Part shown: positions 1 through 5,628 of the stretch, in pieces
How positions within the stretch are numbered: position 1 is the first letter of the stretch
Layout of the letters: every line of letters starts with the position of its first letter
Source: Ferruginibacter sp.
Lineage (GTDB): Bacteria > Bacteroidota > Bacteroidia > Chitinophagales > Chitinophagaceae
Assembly (NCBI GenBank): GCA_018057635.1
Contig: JAGPDJ010000029.1
Location: 1-13,661 of the forward strand
Direction: 5' to 3'
DNA length: 13,661 nt
The notes under the pieces: model-generated
Databases searched by the model: none
Told to the model about the DNA's origin: nothing
What the model saw: the letters and a program-made list of their open reading frames with translations, nothing else
Made by a program: the position numbers and the translations under genes

Positions 1-397
1 ATAATGTATTCCCGGTTGCAATACCATCATCAACTACTATAACCGTTTTTCCTTCCAGGCTTAAGGGTACTTTGTTACCCATAAACAGCTTTTGCATTTC
101 CCGCAGCCGCGTGCGGATCCTTACCAATTCTGCTTCAATATATTCATCTGTAACATTTTCATGTGGAATTACAAAATAATCGGATAGCCCGGCAGCGCCA
201 ATGGCATACTCTTTATTTAACGGGTGCCCGATCTTTTTTGTAAGAATAAGTTGTACCGGTAATCCAAGTTCTTTTGCAACTGCATAAGCAACAGGTACGC
301 CTCCCCGTGGCACTGCCAGTATCACTCCTGCTTTATCTTTATATTTCTGCAACCTGGCTGCCAGCATTAACCCGGCTTCCATTCTGTTCCTGAACAT
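1..397 (-). CDS. Phosphoribosyltransferase family protein (3' end cut by window edge)
   Basis: The 132 codons present start with ATG (MFRNRMEAGLMLAARL) and run off the left edge. Two signatures of the PRTase fold are visible: a glycine loop, AVPRGGVPVAY, at residues 28-38, and the PRPP-binding loop, VIVVDDGIATGNT, at 119-131 with its paired aspartates. This type resembles stand-alone predicted phosphoribosyltransferases often found in stress clusters; its acceptor substrate is not known. It is the last gene of a minus-strand unit after the DUF892 and hydrolase genes, 65 nt below the hydrolase stop. In some actinobacterial proteins (Rv0571c of M. tuberculosis, from memory) a PRTase and a similar hydrolase are fused, which supports a joint function. 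The alternative start at Met6 would remove only five residues. A weak 7/8 match to the -7 box lies at 427-434, so it may also have its own promoter. The family is sure; the reaction is not. Confidence 0.9.
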   Translation of the reverse strand, partial: MFRNRMEAGLMLAARLQKYKDKAGVILAVPRGGVPVAYAVAKELGLPVQLILTKKIGHPLNKEYAIGAAGLSDYFVIPHENVTDEYIEAELVRIRTRLREMQKLFMGNKVPLSLEGKTVIVVDDGIATGNTL

Positions 398-462
398 ACA
401 ATGATTTTAAAATTTATATCCCATTGCAAATTTCCCTTTAAAAGCAAGTGCAAATCCGTTCA

Positions 463-1113
463 TCAGGCACTAATAGGTATTAAATACTTTTTAAACCAGC
501 CGGCAGCAAGTTCTGCAACTTTTTCCATCATACCATGTTCTTCAAACAAATGAGTTGCACCACCAACTATTTCCAGGCTCTTATCACAATCCAGTTTTGC
601 AAATGCTGCTTCATTCAATTGCAACACATCGTGGTCAAGACTTCCAACAATCAGTAAAACGGGAGCTGTAACCGCCGGCAGGTCATTCATTACCAGGTCA
701 GGCCTGCCTCCCCTGCAAACTACAGCGGCAACATGGGGTAAAACAGATGCAGCTTTTAAAGCGGATGCGGCCCCGGTACTTGCACCAAATAAACCAACCT
801 GTGCACCTTTTGCAGCGGGCTGATTTTCAAGCCAGGTTGTTGCAGCAATGAGGCGTTCTGTTAGCAGGTCAATATCAAACCGGTTATGGTAATGTATGTC
901 TTCTTCGGGTGTTAAAAGGTCAAATAAAAATGTTCCCAGATTCTTTTCATGCAGGTACCTTGCTACCATCAGGTTACGGCTGCTTTTCCGGCTGCTGCCA
1001 CTTCCATGAGAAAAAATCACAATTGCAGTTGCCTTGAAAGGAACTACCAGTTCACCTTCCAATAAAACATTATTTACCGGAATTTTCACTTCGCTGTTAT
1101 ATCTTAAATCCAT
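463..1113 (-). CDS. Alpha/beta hydrolase, dienelactone hydrolase-like
   Basis: A 216-residue cytoplasmic protein with no signal peptide and the layout of a small alpha/beta hydrolase. The oxyanion-side motif FSHGSGSSR is at residues 34-42. The nucleophile elbow GASTG is at 110-114 (Ser112). An acid candidate lies in GSLDHD (Asp160 or Asp162), and the catalytic histidine in GATHLFEE (His188). Together these form a complete Ser-Asp-His triad, so the enzyme is probably active; its substrate cannot be read from sequence. The C-terminal GATHLFEE followed by an AAxWF-like helix is typical of the hydrolases found beside or fused to phosphoribosyltransferases. It begins 9 nt after the DUF892 stop and is followed 65 nt later by the PRTase gene, so the three are probably co-transcribed. 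The start is ATG, and no better internal start is apparent. Confidence 0.88.
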   Translation of the reverse strand: MDLRYNSEVKIPVNNVLLEGELVVPFKATAIVIFSHGSGSSRKSSRNLMVARYLHEKNLGTFLFDLLTPEEDIHYHNRFDIDLLTERLIAATTWLENQPAAKGAQVGLFGASTGAASALKAASVLPHVAAVVCRGGRPDLVMNDLPAVTAPVLLIVGSLDHDVLQLNEAAFAKLDCDKSLEIVGGATHLFEEHGMMEKVAELAAGWFKKYLIPISA

Positions 1114-1122
1114 GATACTGTT

Positions 1123-1647
1123 TTATTGAGGTAAGGAAAAAGGTGCCCGTGCATTGATATTGATCTCGTGTTCTGCCAGTTGTGTGAGCCTGTCGTCAAT
1201 TTGCTTTTCATTAATTTCTGCTTCATGAAATACGGCTGAAGGATGATCCATACCCAATGCTTTTGCAAATGCAGCGGCTGTTCCGTATGTGCTTATTTTA
1301 TAATGGCTGATCACCTGTATGGAAGCCAGCAGGCATGCATCTTTTACTGCAACATCACGGCAGATATTCAGCTTCTCCCCTGCTTCTTCTATAAAAGCCT
1401 GCATCACCCGGTTGTTTAGACTAAGTGAAGTAATATCTTCTTCTTCAATAAACGATTCCATTTGCTGAATATGCTGTTGTACAAAATCAAGATACTTCTG
1501 CAATACAGTTTTTAATTTAAGGGAACCGGCCATGTTTATCCAATCCGGTAATATTTTTTTTAATAGTATTTCAGCAATGATAAACTTGCGTGCATCATAG
1601 TCCAGTAAAGTATGCAGGCCATGAATGCCGGGATTATTTTCTGTCAT
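1123..1647 (-). CDS. DUF892 (YciE/YciF-type) ferritin-like protein
   Basis: A 174-residue, almost wholly helical protein matching the DUF892 ferritin-like family (E. coli YciE/YciF relatives). Landmarks are an N-terminal helix with LDYDARKF (15-22), FIEEAGE (85-91), a helix with SHYKISTYGTAAAFAKALG (114-132), and HEAEINEKQID (141-151), whose Glu147 and Asp151 match the conserved EExxxD-type end of the family. The conserved Glu and His residues suggest a di-metal four-helix bundle. Members are linked to stress responses, but their biochemical role is poorly known. The reading frame extends 19 codons upstream, but those residues do not look like the family and overlap the promoter box at 1668-1675. 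The ATG at 1647 is therefore chosen. First gene of the unit leading to the hydrolase and PRTase. Confidence 0.88.
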   Translation of the reverse strand: MTENNPGIHGLHTLLDYDARKFIIAEILLKKILPDWINMAGSLKLKTVLQKYLDFVQQHIQQMESFIEEEDITSLSLNNRVMQAFIEEAGEKLNICRDVAVKDACLLASIQVISHYKISTYGTAAAFAKALGMDHPSAVFHEAEINEKQIDDRLTQLAEHEININARAPFSLPQ

Positions 1648-1667
1648 GATAATATATTTAAGTATTA

Positions 1668-1675
1668 CAAATGTA
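1668..1675 (-). promoter_or_regulatory. Bacteroidota -7 promoter box (TACATTTG) for the DUF892 unit
   Basis: Read on the minus strand this is TACATTTG, an exact match to TAnnTTTG. It lies 20 nt before the ATG at 1647, and three other exact or near matches sit 19-21 nt from their starts. No convincing -33 TTG element is at the usual distance. Transcription would begin near 1661 and give a very short leader. Confidence 0.5.
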
Positions 1676-2014
1676 TTGGCAGAAGCACACTGCCAGCATG
1701 ACAAGCATCACCTTTTAAGGTAATCCTACTCATTGAAAACGGCTTCAAAAAGAACTTAATTTGAATGTTCATTTTTAGAAATCCCTATTTTTTAAAGTAT
1801 TAAAAAAGATTATGGTTTTTCAGCCTGAAATGATGAAATAGAATTGTTTGTTGTGCCTGAAATCCCGTTAAAAGGAAAGAAATACTAAACTATTTCTACA
1901 AAAAGCCAGCCCGGAATAAAATTAAAATAACCAGTGTAAAAAACTATGGCCCTTAGGATTACGCTTGTAAATAAAGAACACTAAAATATTATTCACCAGA
2001 TCAACATATTAATC
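1676..2014. other. Divergent intergenic region, no gene seen
   Basis: AT-rich spacer between the minus-strand DUF892 unit and the plus-strand 61-residue gene. I see only very short open frames (about a dozen codons) and no hairpin of note. TACGCTTG at 1960-1967 (+) is a 7/8 match to the -7 box, 47 nt before the ATG at 2015, and may drive that gene; this is weak evidence. Confidence 0.5.
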
Positions 2015-2200
2015 ATGCCAATAAAAGACCATACAAATAAACCAACACCACTTAATCCAAAAGAAATAAATCCAGAAATGGATCCATCAGAAATTCCGGC
2101 CATTCCCTTAAAACCTGAAGAGGAACTGGATATTATTCCAGATGAAGAAGAGTTTGAACCGCCGGCTTATGAAACACCCGAACCCGGGGAGGGGCCGTAA
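2015..2200 (+). CDS. Small acidic proline-rich protein, likely disordered
   Basis: A 61-residue protein of unknown function. Fifteen residues are proline and 17 are Asp or Glu, with only four lysines, no cysteine, no signal peptide and no membrane segment. The composition, with runs such as PEEELDIIPDEEEFEPP, points to a disordered, strongly acidic chain. Short Pro/Glu-rich proteins like this are common, unnamed genes in Bacteroidota. A frame open on the opposite strand over the same bases gives a hydrophobic, low-complexity product and looks spurious. The next gene starts more than 200 nt downstream behind its own promoter box, so this one is probably monocistronic. The gene is supported by its unusual but coherent composition and ATG start, not by recognised homology. 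Confidence 0.6.
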   Translation: MPIKDHTNKPTPLNPKEINPEMDPSEIPAIPLKPEEELDIIPDEEEFEPPAYETPEPGEGP

Positions 2201-2299
2201 TTGTTTCTTTAGATTAAAACCTAAACTTTGAAACACTATATAAAAGTTAAACCAGATTTTTGTAAAACGAGCAGCTATTTCAGTCCTATTGGCTAAGTT

Positions 2300-2317
2300 C
2301 CGGGTTATTAAACCCGG
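2300..2317 (+). terminator. GC-rich hairpin after the 61-residue gene, possible terminator
   Basis: CCGGGTT (2300-2306) and AACCCGG (2311-2317) form a perfect 7-bp stem with the loop ATTA. It lies 100 nt past the stop at 2200 and 72 nt before the next promoter box. The bases after it are A-rich, not T-rich, so it is not a canonical intrinsic terminator. It may still end or stabilise the transcript. Confidence 0.35.
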
Positions 2318-2389
2318 TAAAAATAAAAACACTCCTGTAAATCATTTCACTCACTGACCCGTATCATAACGGCCGGCTATTACCAATTA

Positions 2390-2397
2390 TAACTTTG
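2390..2397 (+). promoter_or_regulatory. Bacteroidota -7 promoter box (TAACTTTG)
   Basis: TAACTTTG is an exact TAnnTTTG match, 28 nt before the ATG of the 55-residue membrane protein at 2426. No clear -33 TTG is visible. It supports transcription of the 2426-2982 gene pair as a unit separate from the 61-residue gene. Confidence 0.5.
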
Positions 2398-2425
2398 TGC
2401 TAGAAATAAATTTATCATAAATGCG

Positions 2426-2593
2426 ATGAAAATTCCTTTATATGATATAATCCATTATAATAAAAACACGGTAACGTGGTTTGTTATAAGTATAGTGATA
2501 CTCATTGCCTATGCATTGTTAAAGGATGTCATTGTTTTTATACTGACGAGGTTGTATGAATTTTTTATTCAGCAAAATTTATTTACGCCATGA
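2426..2593 (+). CDS. 55-residue membrane protein, coupled to the next gene
   Basis: A short gene of 55 codons. The product begins MKIPLYDIIHYNKNT and has a hydrophobic stretch at about residues 16-32 (VTWFVISIVILIAYALL), then a second mixed segment, DVIVFILTRLYEFFI, at 34-48 that could be amphipathic or a second membrane helix. I do not recognise the family. It looks real because of an exact -7 box 28 nt upstream, a good membrane-helix pattern, and a TGA stop that overlaps the ATG of the 130-residue gene in an ATGA. That arrangement is typical of translational coupling. An ATG five bases upstream runs into a stop after two codons, so 2426 is the start. Its job may be to bring the partner protein to the membrane, but that is inference. 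Confidence 0.7.
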   Translation: MKIPLYDIIHYNKNTVTWFVISIVILIAYALLKDVIVFILTRLYEFFIQQNLFTP

Positions 2594-2982
2594 TCATAGA
2601 AATAGATGATACTAAAACAATCGAAGCCATTTGCAAAGCATTTTCTGCCCGGTATCCTTTTCTTAAAATAGAATTTTATGATAAGCCGCACCAATGGCAG
2701 GAAGCGTCTTCGGCCAATCACCAGTTAGCAAAAACTAAAACAGTTGCATCAGTAAGAACCCGGCATAATCCCGGAGGATTGGAAATTAGTCCCGGGCAAA
2801 AAACTGGAAGAATTGAACAGGAATTCCAAAAACGTTTTGGATTGAACATTCAGATATTCCGTCACCATGGGAACTCCTGGATACAAACAGTTGGTACAGA
2901 TGAATTTACCCTGGAAGAGCAAAATGAGATAGGAAAAAATGCGAGCTATGACATGAAGCATGAATCGACAGGGAATTTGTAA
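2590..2982 (+). CDS. Conserved-looking 130-residue protein of unknown function
   Basis: A soluble 130-residue protein starting MIIEIDDTKTIEAICKAF. It appears to have two parts: an N-terminal alpha/beta stretch ending in KIEFYDKPHQW (about 25-36), and a C-terminal part, LEISPGQKTGRIEQEFQKRF (64-83), GLNIQIFRHHGNSWIQT (84-100) and TLEEQNEIG (107-115). These two are joined by a polar linker. I recall similar unnamed proteins in Bacteroidota ending with a GLNxQxFRxxGxxWxxT-TLEEQN signature, but cannot name a domain. It has no signal peptide, no membrane helix and no catalytic motif I recognise. Its ATG overlaps the stop of the upstream 55-residue membrane protein, so the two are probably made in matched amounts and may interact. 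The gene on the other side is convergent. Confidence 0.8.
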   Translation: MIIEIDDTKTIEAICKAFSARYPFLKIEFYDKPHQWQEASSANHQLAKTKTVASVRTRHNPGGLEISPGQKTGRIEQEFQKRFGLNIQIFRHHGNSWIQTVGTDEFTLEEQNEIGKNASYDMKHESTGNL

Positions 2983-3014
2983 GAGGAAAATCTGTTTTAA
3001 TACAAATTTGCCGA

Positions 3015-3034
3015 ATTTTAAGAAATCTTAAAAT
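3015..3034. terminator. Symmetric AT-rich hairpin between convergent genes
   Basis: ATTTTAAG (3015-3022), loop AAAT, and CTTAAAAT (3027-3034) form a perfect 8-bp stem. It lies 33 nt past the plus-strand stop at 2982 and about 110 nt past the end of the minus-strand desaturase gene. It could serve as a shared terminator. Neither side has a long T run after the stem, so the call is tentative. Confidence 0.4.
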
Positions 3035-3145
3035 ACTGAGATAATAATTCGCTGATACTTTGGGGTTATATTTTTCACTTACCCGTAACTGTTATAATAA
3101 CCTGATTGAACTGATTGATGCAAGAATTAATATATGGCTTCCTGT

Positions 3146-4093
3146 TTATCTCCTGATCCAGTTAAATTCATATTCCAGGGGAGATTTTAAACCACGTTCT
3201 GCTATTCGCCTGTACCTTTCGGGTAAGGCCATGATATAGTCGCGTGCTTTTTCTGCTGCAGCATTGATGCCTCCGATTTGTGCAATATTCCATTCTTTGA
3301 TGAGAGATTCCAGAATCTGCGTATAATCAAGACTGGTATAAACACCCAGCCGCTGAGCAGCATCACTGAAATGCGAGAAGGTTGCCCCGATCTTTTCACC
3401 ACTCTGCCGGAGGAAATTAGCGGGCATCACAATTTTTTTCCGCATCATATCTTCAAAAGCCAGCATCATTTCACTGGCATCTATTTCAAATATTTTCTTT
3501 ACAAAACTTTTATATGCCTTTGCATGCCTGGCTTCATCTGCTGCTATAACAGCACATATTTTAGACAACTGATCATTGCCATGCTTTTTAGCCATGGTTG
3601 CTGTGCGGCGATGAGAAATATTCGTTGCCATTTCCTGGAATGATGTATATACAAAATTCCTGTATGGATCCCTGGCAGCACCTATCTGCATGCCATCTGC
3701 AATTAAATATTGCGTACTTATTTCCATCTGGCGCATATCAATTCGCCCGCTGAGGTACAGGTATTTATTTAATAAGTCGCCATGGCGGTTTTCTTCTGCT
3801 GTCCACATCCTAACCCACTTACTCCATCCGGCTGGTTCAAGTTTATCAACACCTTCCATATCATTGAGCCAGGTTTCATAAGTTGGCAAAGCTTCTTCAG
3901 TAATTACATCACCAACCAAAACAGCCAGGTAATCATAAGGCAATTCTTTACAATTTGCCTGCAATTCCTTCACTTGCGGAATAAAATTTTCATGAGAACT
4001 TTCTGGTAAAAGGTCGGCAGGTTGCCAGTTTGTTTCCGGACTGTTGAGAAATTCATCAATGATGCTTTCAATTTTCTGAGCCAGGAAGTGCAT
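3146..4093 (-). CDS. Acyl-ACP desaturase (soluble di-iron, plant stearoyl-ACP type)
   Basis: Introduces a double bond into acyl chains on acyl carrier protein, normally using O2 and electrons from ferredoxin, and so tunes membrane fluidity. All six iron ligands known from castor desaturase are present: Glu in TEEALPTY, Glu and His in AEENRHGDLLNKYLYLSGR, Glu in SFQEMAT, and Glu and His in ADEARH. The last two form the second ExxH motif. The spacing matches the castor enzyme. No transit peptide is present; the product from the ATG at 4093 is 315 residues. The frame can be extended to a TTG at 4117 (323 residues), but that TTG is the end of a TAAATTTG promoter box, and AAGGA lies just before the ATG. 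I therefore prefer 4093. The extension KNTRKE could still be real, since homologs may carry a few residues there. Confidence 0.93.
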   Translation of the reverse strand: MHFLAQKIESIIDEFLNSPETNWQPADLLPESSHENFIPQVKELQANCKELPYDYLAVLVGDVITEEALPTYETWLNDMEGVDKLEPAGWSKWVRMWTAEENRHGDLLNKYLYLSGRIDMRQMEISTQYLIADGMQIGAARDPYRNFVYTSFQEMATNISHRRTATMAKKHGNDQLSKICAVIAADEARHAKAYKSFVKKIFEIDASEMMLAFEDMMRKKIVMPANFLRQSGEKIGATFSHFSDAAQRLGVYTSLDYTQILESLIKEWNIAQIGGINAAAEKARDYIMALPERYRRIAERGLKSPLEYEFNWIRR

Positions 4094-4114
4094 GACTTCC
4101 TTACGTGTGTTTTT

Positions 4115-4122
4115 CAAATTTA
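4115..4122 (-). promoter_or_regulatory. Bacteroidota -7 promoter box (TAAATTTG) for the desaturase
   Basis: An exact TAnnTTTG on the minus strand, 21 nt before the ATG at 4093. Its last three bases are the TTG that could be mistaken for an upstream start codon. No clear -33 TTG is seen. Confidence 0.45.
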
Positions 4123-4160
4123 TTTTTTAGCAAAGAGGAAGGATACTGGATGTTGTTTAT

Positions 4161-4209
4161 ACAATAACCTGCTTCAATATTTTTTTATAATATAAAGATA
4201 AGTTATTGT
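4161..4209. repeat. Inverted repeat upstream of the desaturase gene
   Basis: ACAATAAC at 4161-4168 is matched exactly in inverted form by GTTATTGT at 4202-4209. The 33-nt spacer holds a smaller ATATT/AATAT inverted repeat. It lies some 40-90 nt upstream of the desaturase -7 box, where a regulator could bind. In DNA this AT-rich, an 8-bp match could be chance. Confidence 0.3.
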
Positions 4210-4333
4210 TTCCCTTTTATTTGTTACAGAATGAATAAATATAATACCAAAATAATTTTCATACTGTTAAACAACACATTAGAACTACAATTGTTCAGAT
4301 ATTACAAATGAAAAGAGTACTGAATGCTATATA

Positions 4334-5419
4334 TTATTTGGTAGTTTTAATTTTAATTTTTCTGCTTAATAACAAATTAAGCCCTTCCAGCTCCGGAATA
4401 TTTCCAGTTAGGATTTTCAACATCCCCGTAAACGGGATAAACAGGATCATTCCATTTACCCCCCATAAAATACCGCCGGCAATGATTGCCACCAGCGTTG
4501 CCCAGGTACTCAGGTTAAGTTGTGTTGCCACAACACGGGGAAATATTACATTGGCCTCGAGGTATTGAACAAAAGCAAAAACAGCAATTACAGCAATGGG
4601 ATACCAGATACTGTCTTTCGTTATCCAGGCAACAGTAACTGGTAATAAAGCACTGATAAAAATACCCAGGTATGGGATAATCGTCATTATTGCAGTAAGA
4701 AATCCAAACAATATCGCATGCTCAATACCAAGTGCAAGCAAACCAATACTGTTAAGTGCGCCAACAATTAGATATACAAATATCATCCCTTTAATGAAAT
4801 GATAATATGTATACATGGTTTGATGAAGCACCTGGTGTAGTTTATCTTCATATCCTTTTCCGGCCATTTTTTCCAGTGCCAGCACAAAATCGTTGCGGTT
4901 ATATAAAAATAAAGCAGCAAAAACAGGTGTAAGGATCAACATATATAAACCCGACAAAGTTTTTGAAAATATCCCGGCAAGTATTCCTGCTGTATTACCG
5001 GTACCTTTTTCTACCGAATTTTTCAACCATTCCTGCTGAGAAGCAATTGGTATATTCAGGTTTTCAGCAATCCATTGATGCAAGGATGAAATGGTTGGTT
5101 CAATCTTTGTCCGCAATTCCGGTATATCGCGACTAAAAGCGCTGAATTGCAAAGCCAGCAACCAAAATAAAAGAATCACCAATAGTATCACTACAGTTAA
5201 TCCTGCAGCAATTGCCAGGCTCCTTGGAAAATGATGATGCTCCAGCCAGCGGCAAGCCGGGTATAAAACAATAGCAATAAAAAGTCCGTAAAACATGGGT
5301 ATAAATAAAGCTGCCCCAAAATAAAGAATCACCAGCAACAATATTATTATCAGCAGATAGTTAAGCGTTACACCCGGTAAAAATGAACGATTTTCCATTG
5401 TTGTATTTTTTTTAACCAT
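4334..5419 (-). CDS. AI-2E/PerM-family membrane protein
   Basis: A 361-residue polytopic inner-membrane protein of the AI-2E transporter family (PF01594, formerly UPF0118). The pattern matches the family: two N-terminal helices (around NYLLIIILLLVILYFGAAL), a third long helix, a soluble stretch of about 60 residues (DIPELRTKIEPTISSLHQW onward), then at least four more helices. These include the conserved MTIIPYLGIFISALLP and the segment QYLEANVIFPRVV before the last helix pair. Members include TqsA (AI-2 export), PerM and a Na+/H+ antiporter branch, so the substrate is open; with nhaA nearby, ion transport is as plausible as signal export. The frame reaches a TTG at 5443, but that TTG ends a -7-like box. 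The ATG at 5419 is chosen; the ATG at 5398 is also possible. Divergent from the Na/Pi gene. Confidence 0.88.
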   Translation of the reverse strand: MVKKNTTMENRSFLPGVTLNYLLIIILLLVILYFGAALFIPMFYGLFIAIVLYPACRWLEHHHFPRSLAIAAGLTVVILLVILLFWLLALQFSAFSRDIPELRTKIEPTISSLHQWIAENLNIPIASQQEWLKNSVEKGTGNTAGILAGIFSKTLSGLYMLILTPVFAALFLYNRNDFVLALEKMAGKGYEDKLHQVLHQTMYTYYHFIKGMIFVYLIVGALNSIGLLALGIEHAILFGFLTAIMTIIPYLGIFISALLPVTVAWITKDSIWYPIAVIAVFAFVQYLEANVIFPRVVATQLNLSTWATLVAIIAGGILWGVNGMILFIPFTGMLKILTGNIPELEGLNLLLSRKIKIKTTK

Positions 5420-5440
5420 GTTAAACTTATCATGCAATTT

Positions 5441-5448
5441 CAATTATA
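5441..5448 (-). promoter_or_regulatory. Near-match -7 box (TATAATTG) for the AI-2E-family gene
   Basis: On the minus strand TATAATTG differs from TAnnTTTG at one position. It lies 21 nt before the chosen ATG at 5419, the same spacing as at the desaturase. Its terminal TTG coincides with the longest possible start codon of the frame. Confidence 0.35.
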
Positions 5449-5484
5449 ACTCTATTACTATTTATGAGGAGCATAATGTTAGTC

Positions 5485-5503
5485 AATGATGATTATCATC
5501 ATT
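5485..5503. promoter_or_regulatory. Fur-box-like palindrome in a divergent promoter region
   Basis: AATGATGATTATCATCATT is a perfect palindrome of two 9-bp arms around a central T. Its core, TGATTATCA, fits the core of the classical Fur box (TGATWATCA), and about 15 of 19 positions agree with the E. coli consensus GATAATGATAATCATTATC. It lies 37 bp upstream of the near-match promoter of the AI-2E-family gene and 125 bp upstream of the Na/Pi start, so a bound regulator could affect either gene. The regulator's identity is inference. Confidence 0.5.
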
Positions 5504-5628
5504 ATTTAAATTACATAATTTGAAATTAGCACTTAAACCTCTTGAGATGTAAAATATTGCAATGACATAAGCATTAAATCCAATGGCTTAGGAAAAAATA
5601 AATTATCAGCCTGGTTAACACAAATGAA

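Noticed and set aside
1648..1704. N-terminal extension of the DUF892 protein by 19 residues
   Set aside because: The extra residues (MSCWQCASANTFVILKYII) do not look like the family and overlap an exact -7 promoter box.
2108..2332. Open frame of 74 codons on the minus strand, hydrophobic
   Set aside because: It overlaps the 61-residue acidic gene and the hairpin at 2300; its Phe-rich product mirrors the Glu codons of the plus strand, as expected of an antisense shadow.
3278..3643. Open frame of 121 codons on the plus strand
   Set aside because: Antisense to the desaturase gene, including its iron-ligand motifs; the product has no recognisable domain.
4308..4568. Open frame of 86 codons on the plus strand with a hydrophobic N-terminus
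   Set aside because: Most of it is antisense to the 3' end of the AI-2E-family gene; the hydrophobic look is explained by the complementary membrane-protein codons.
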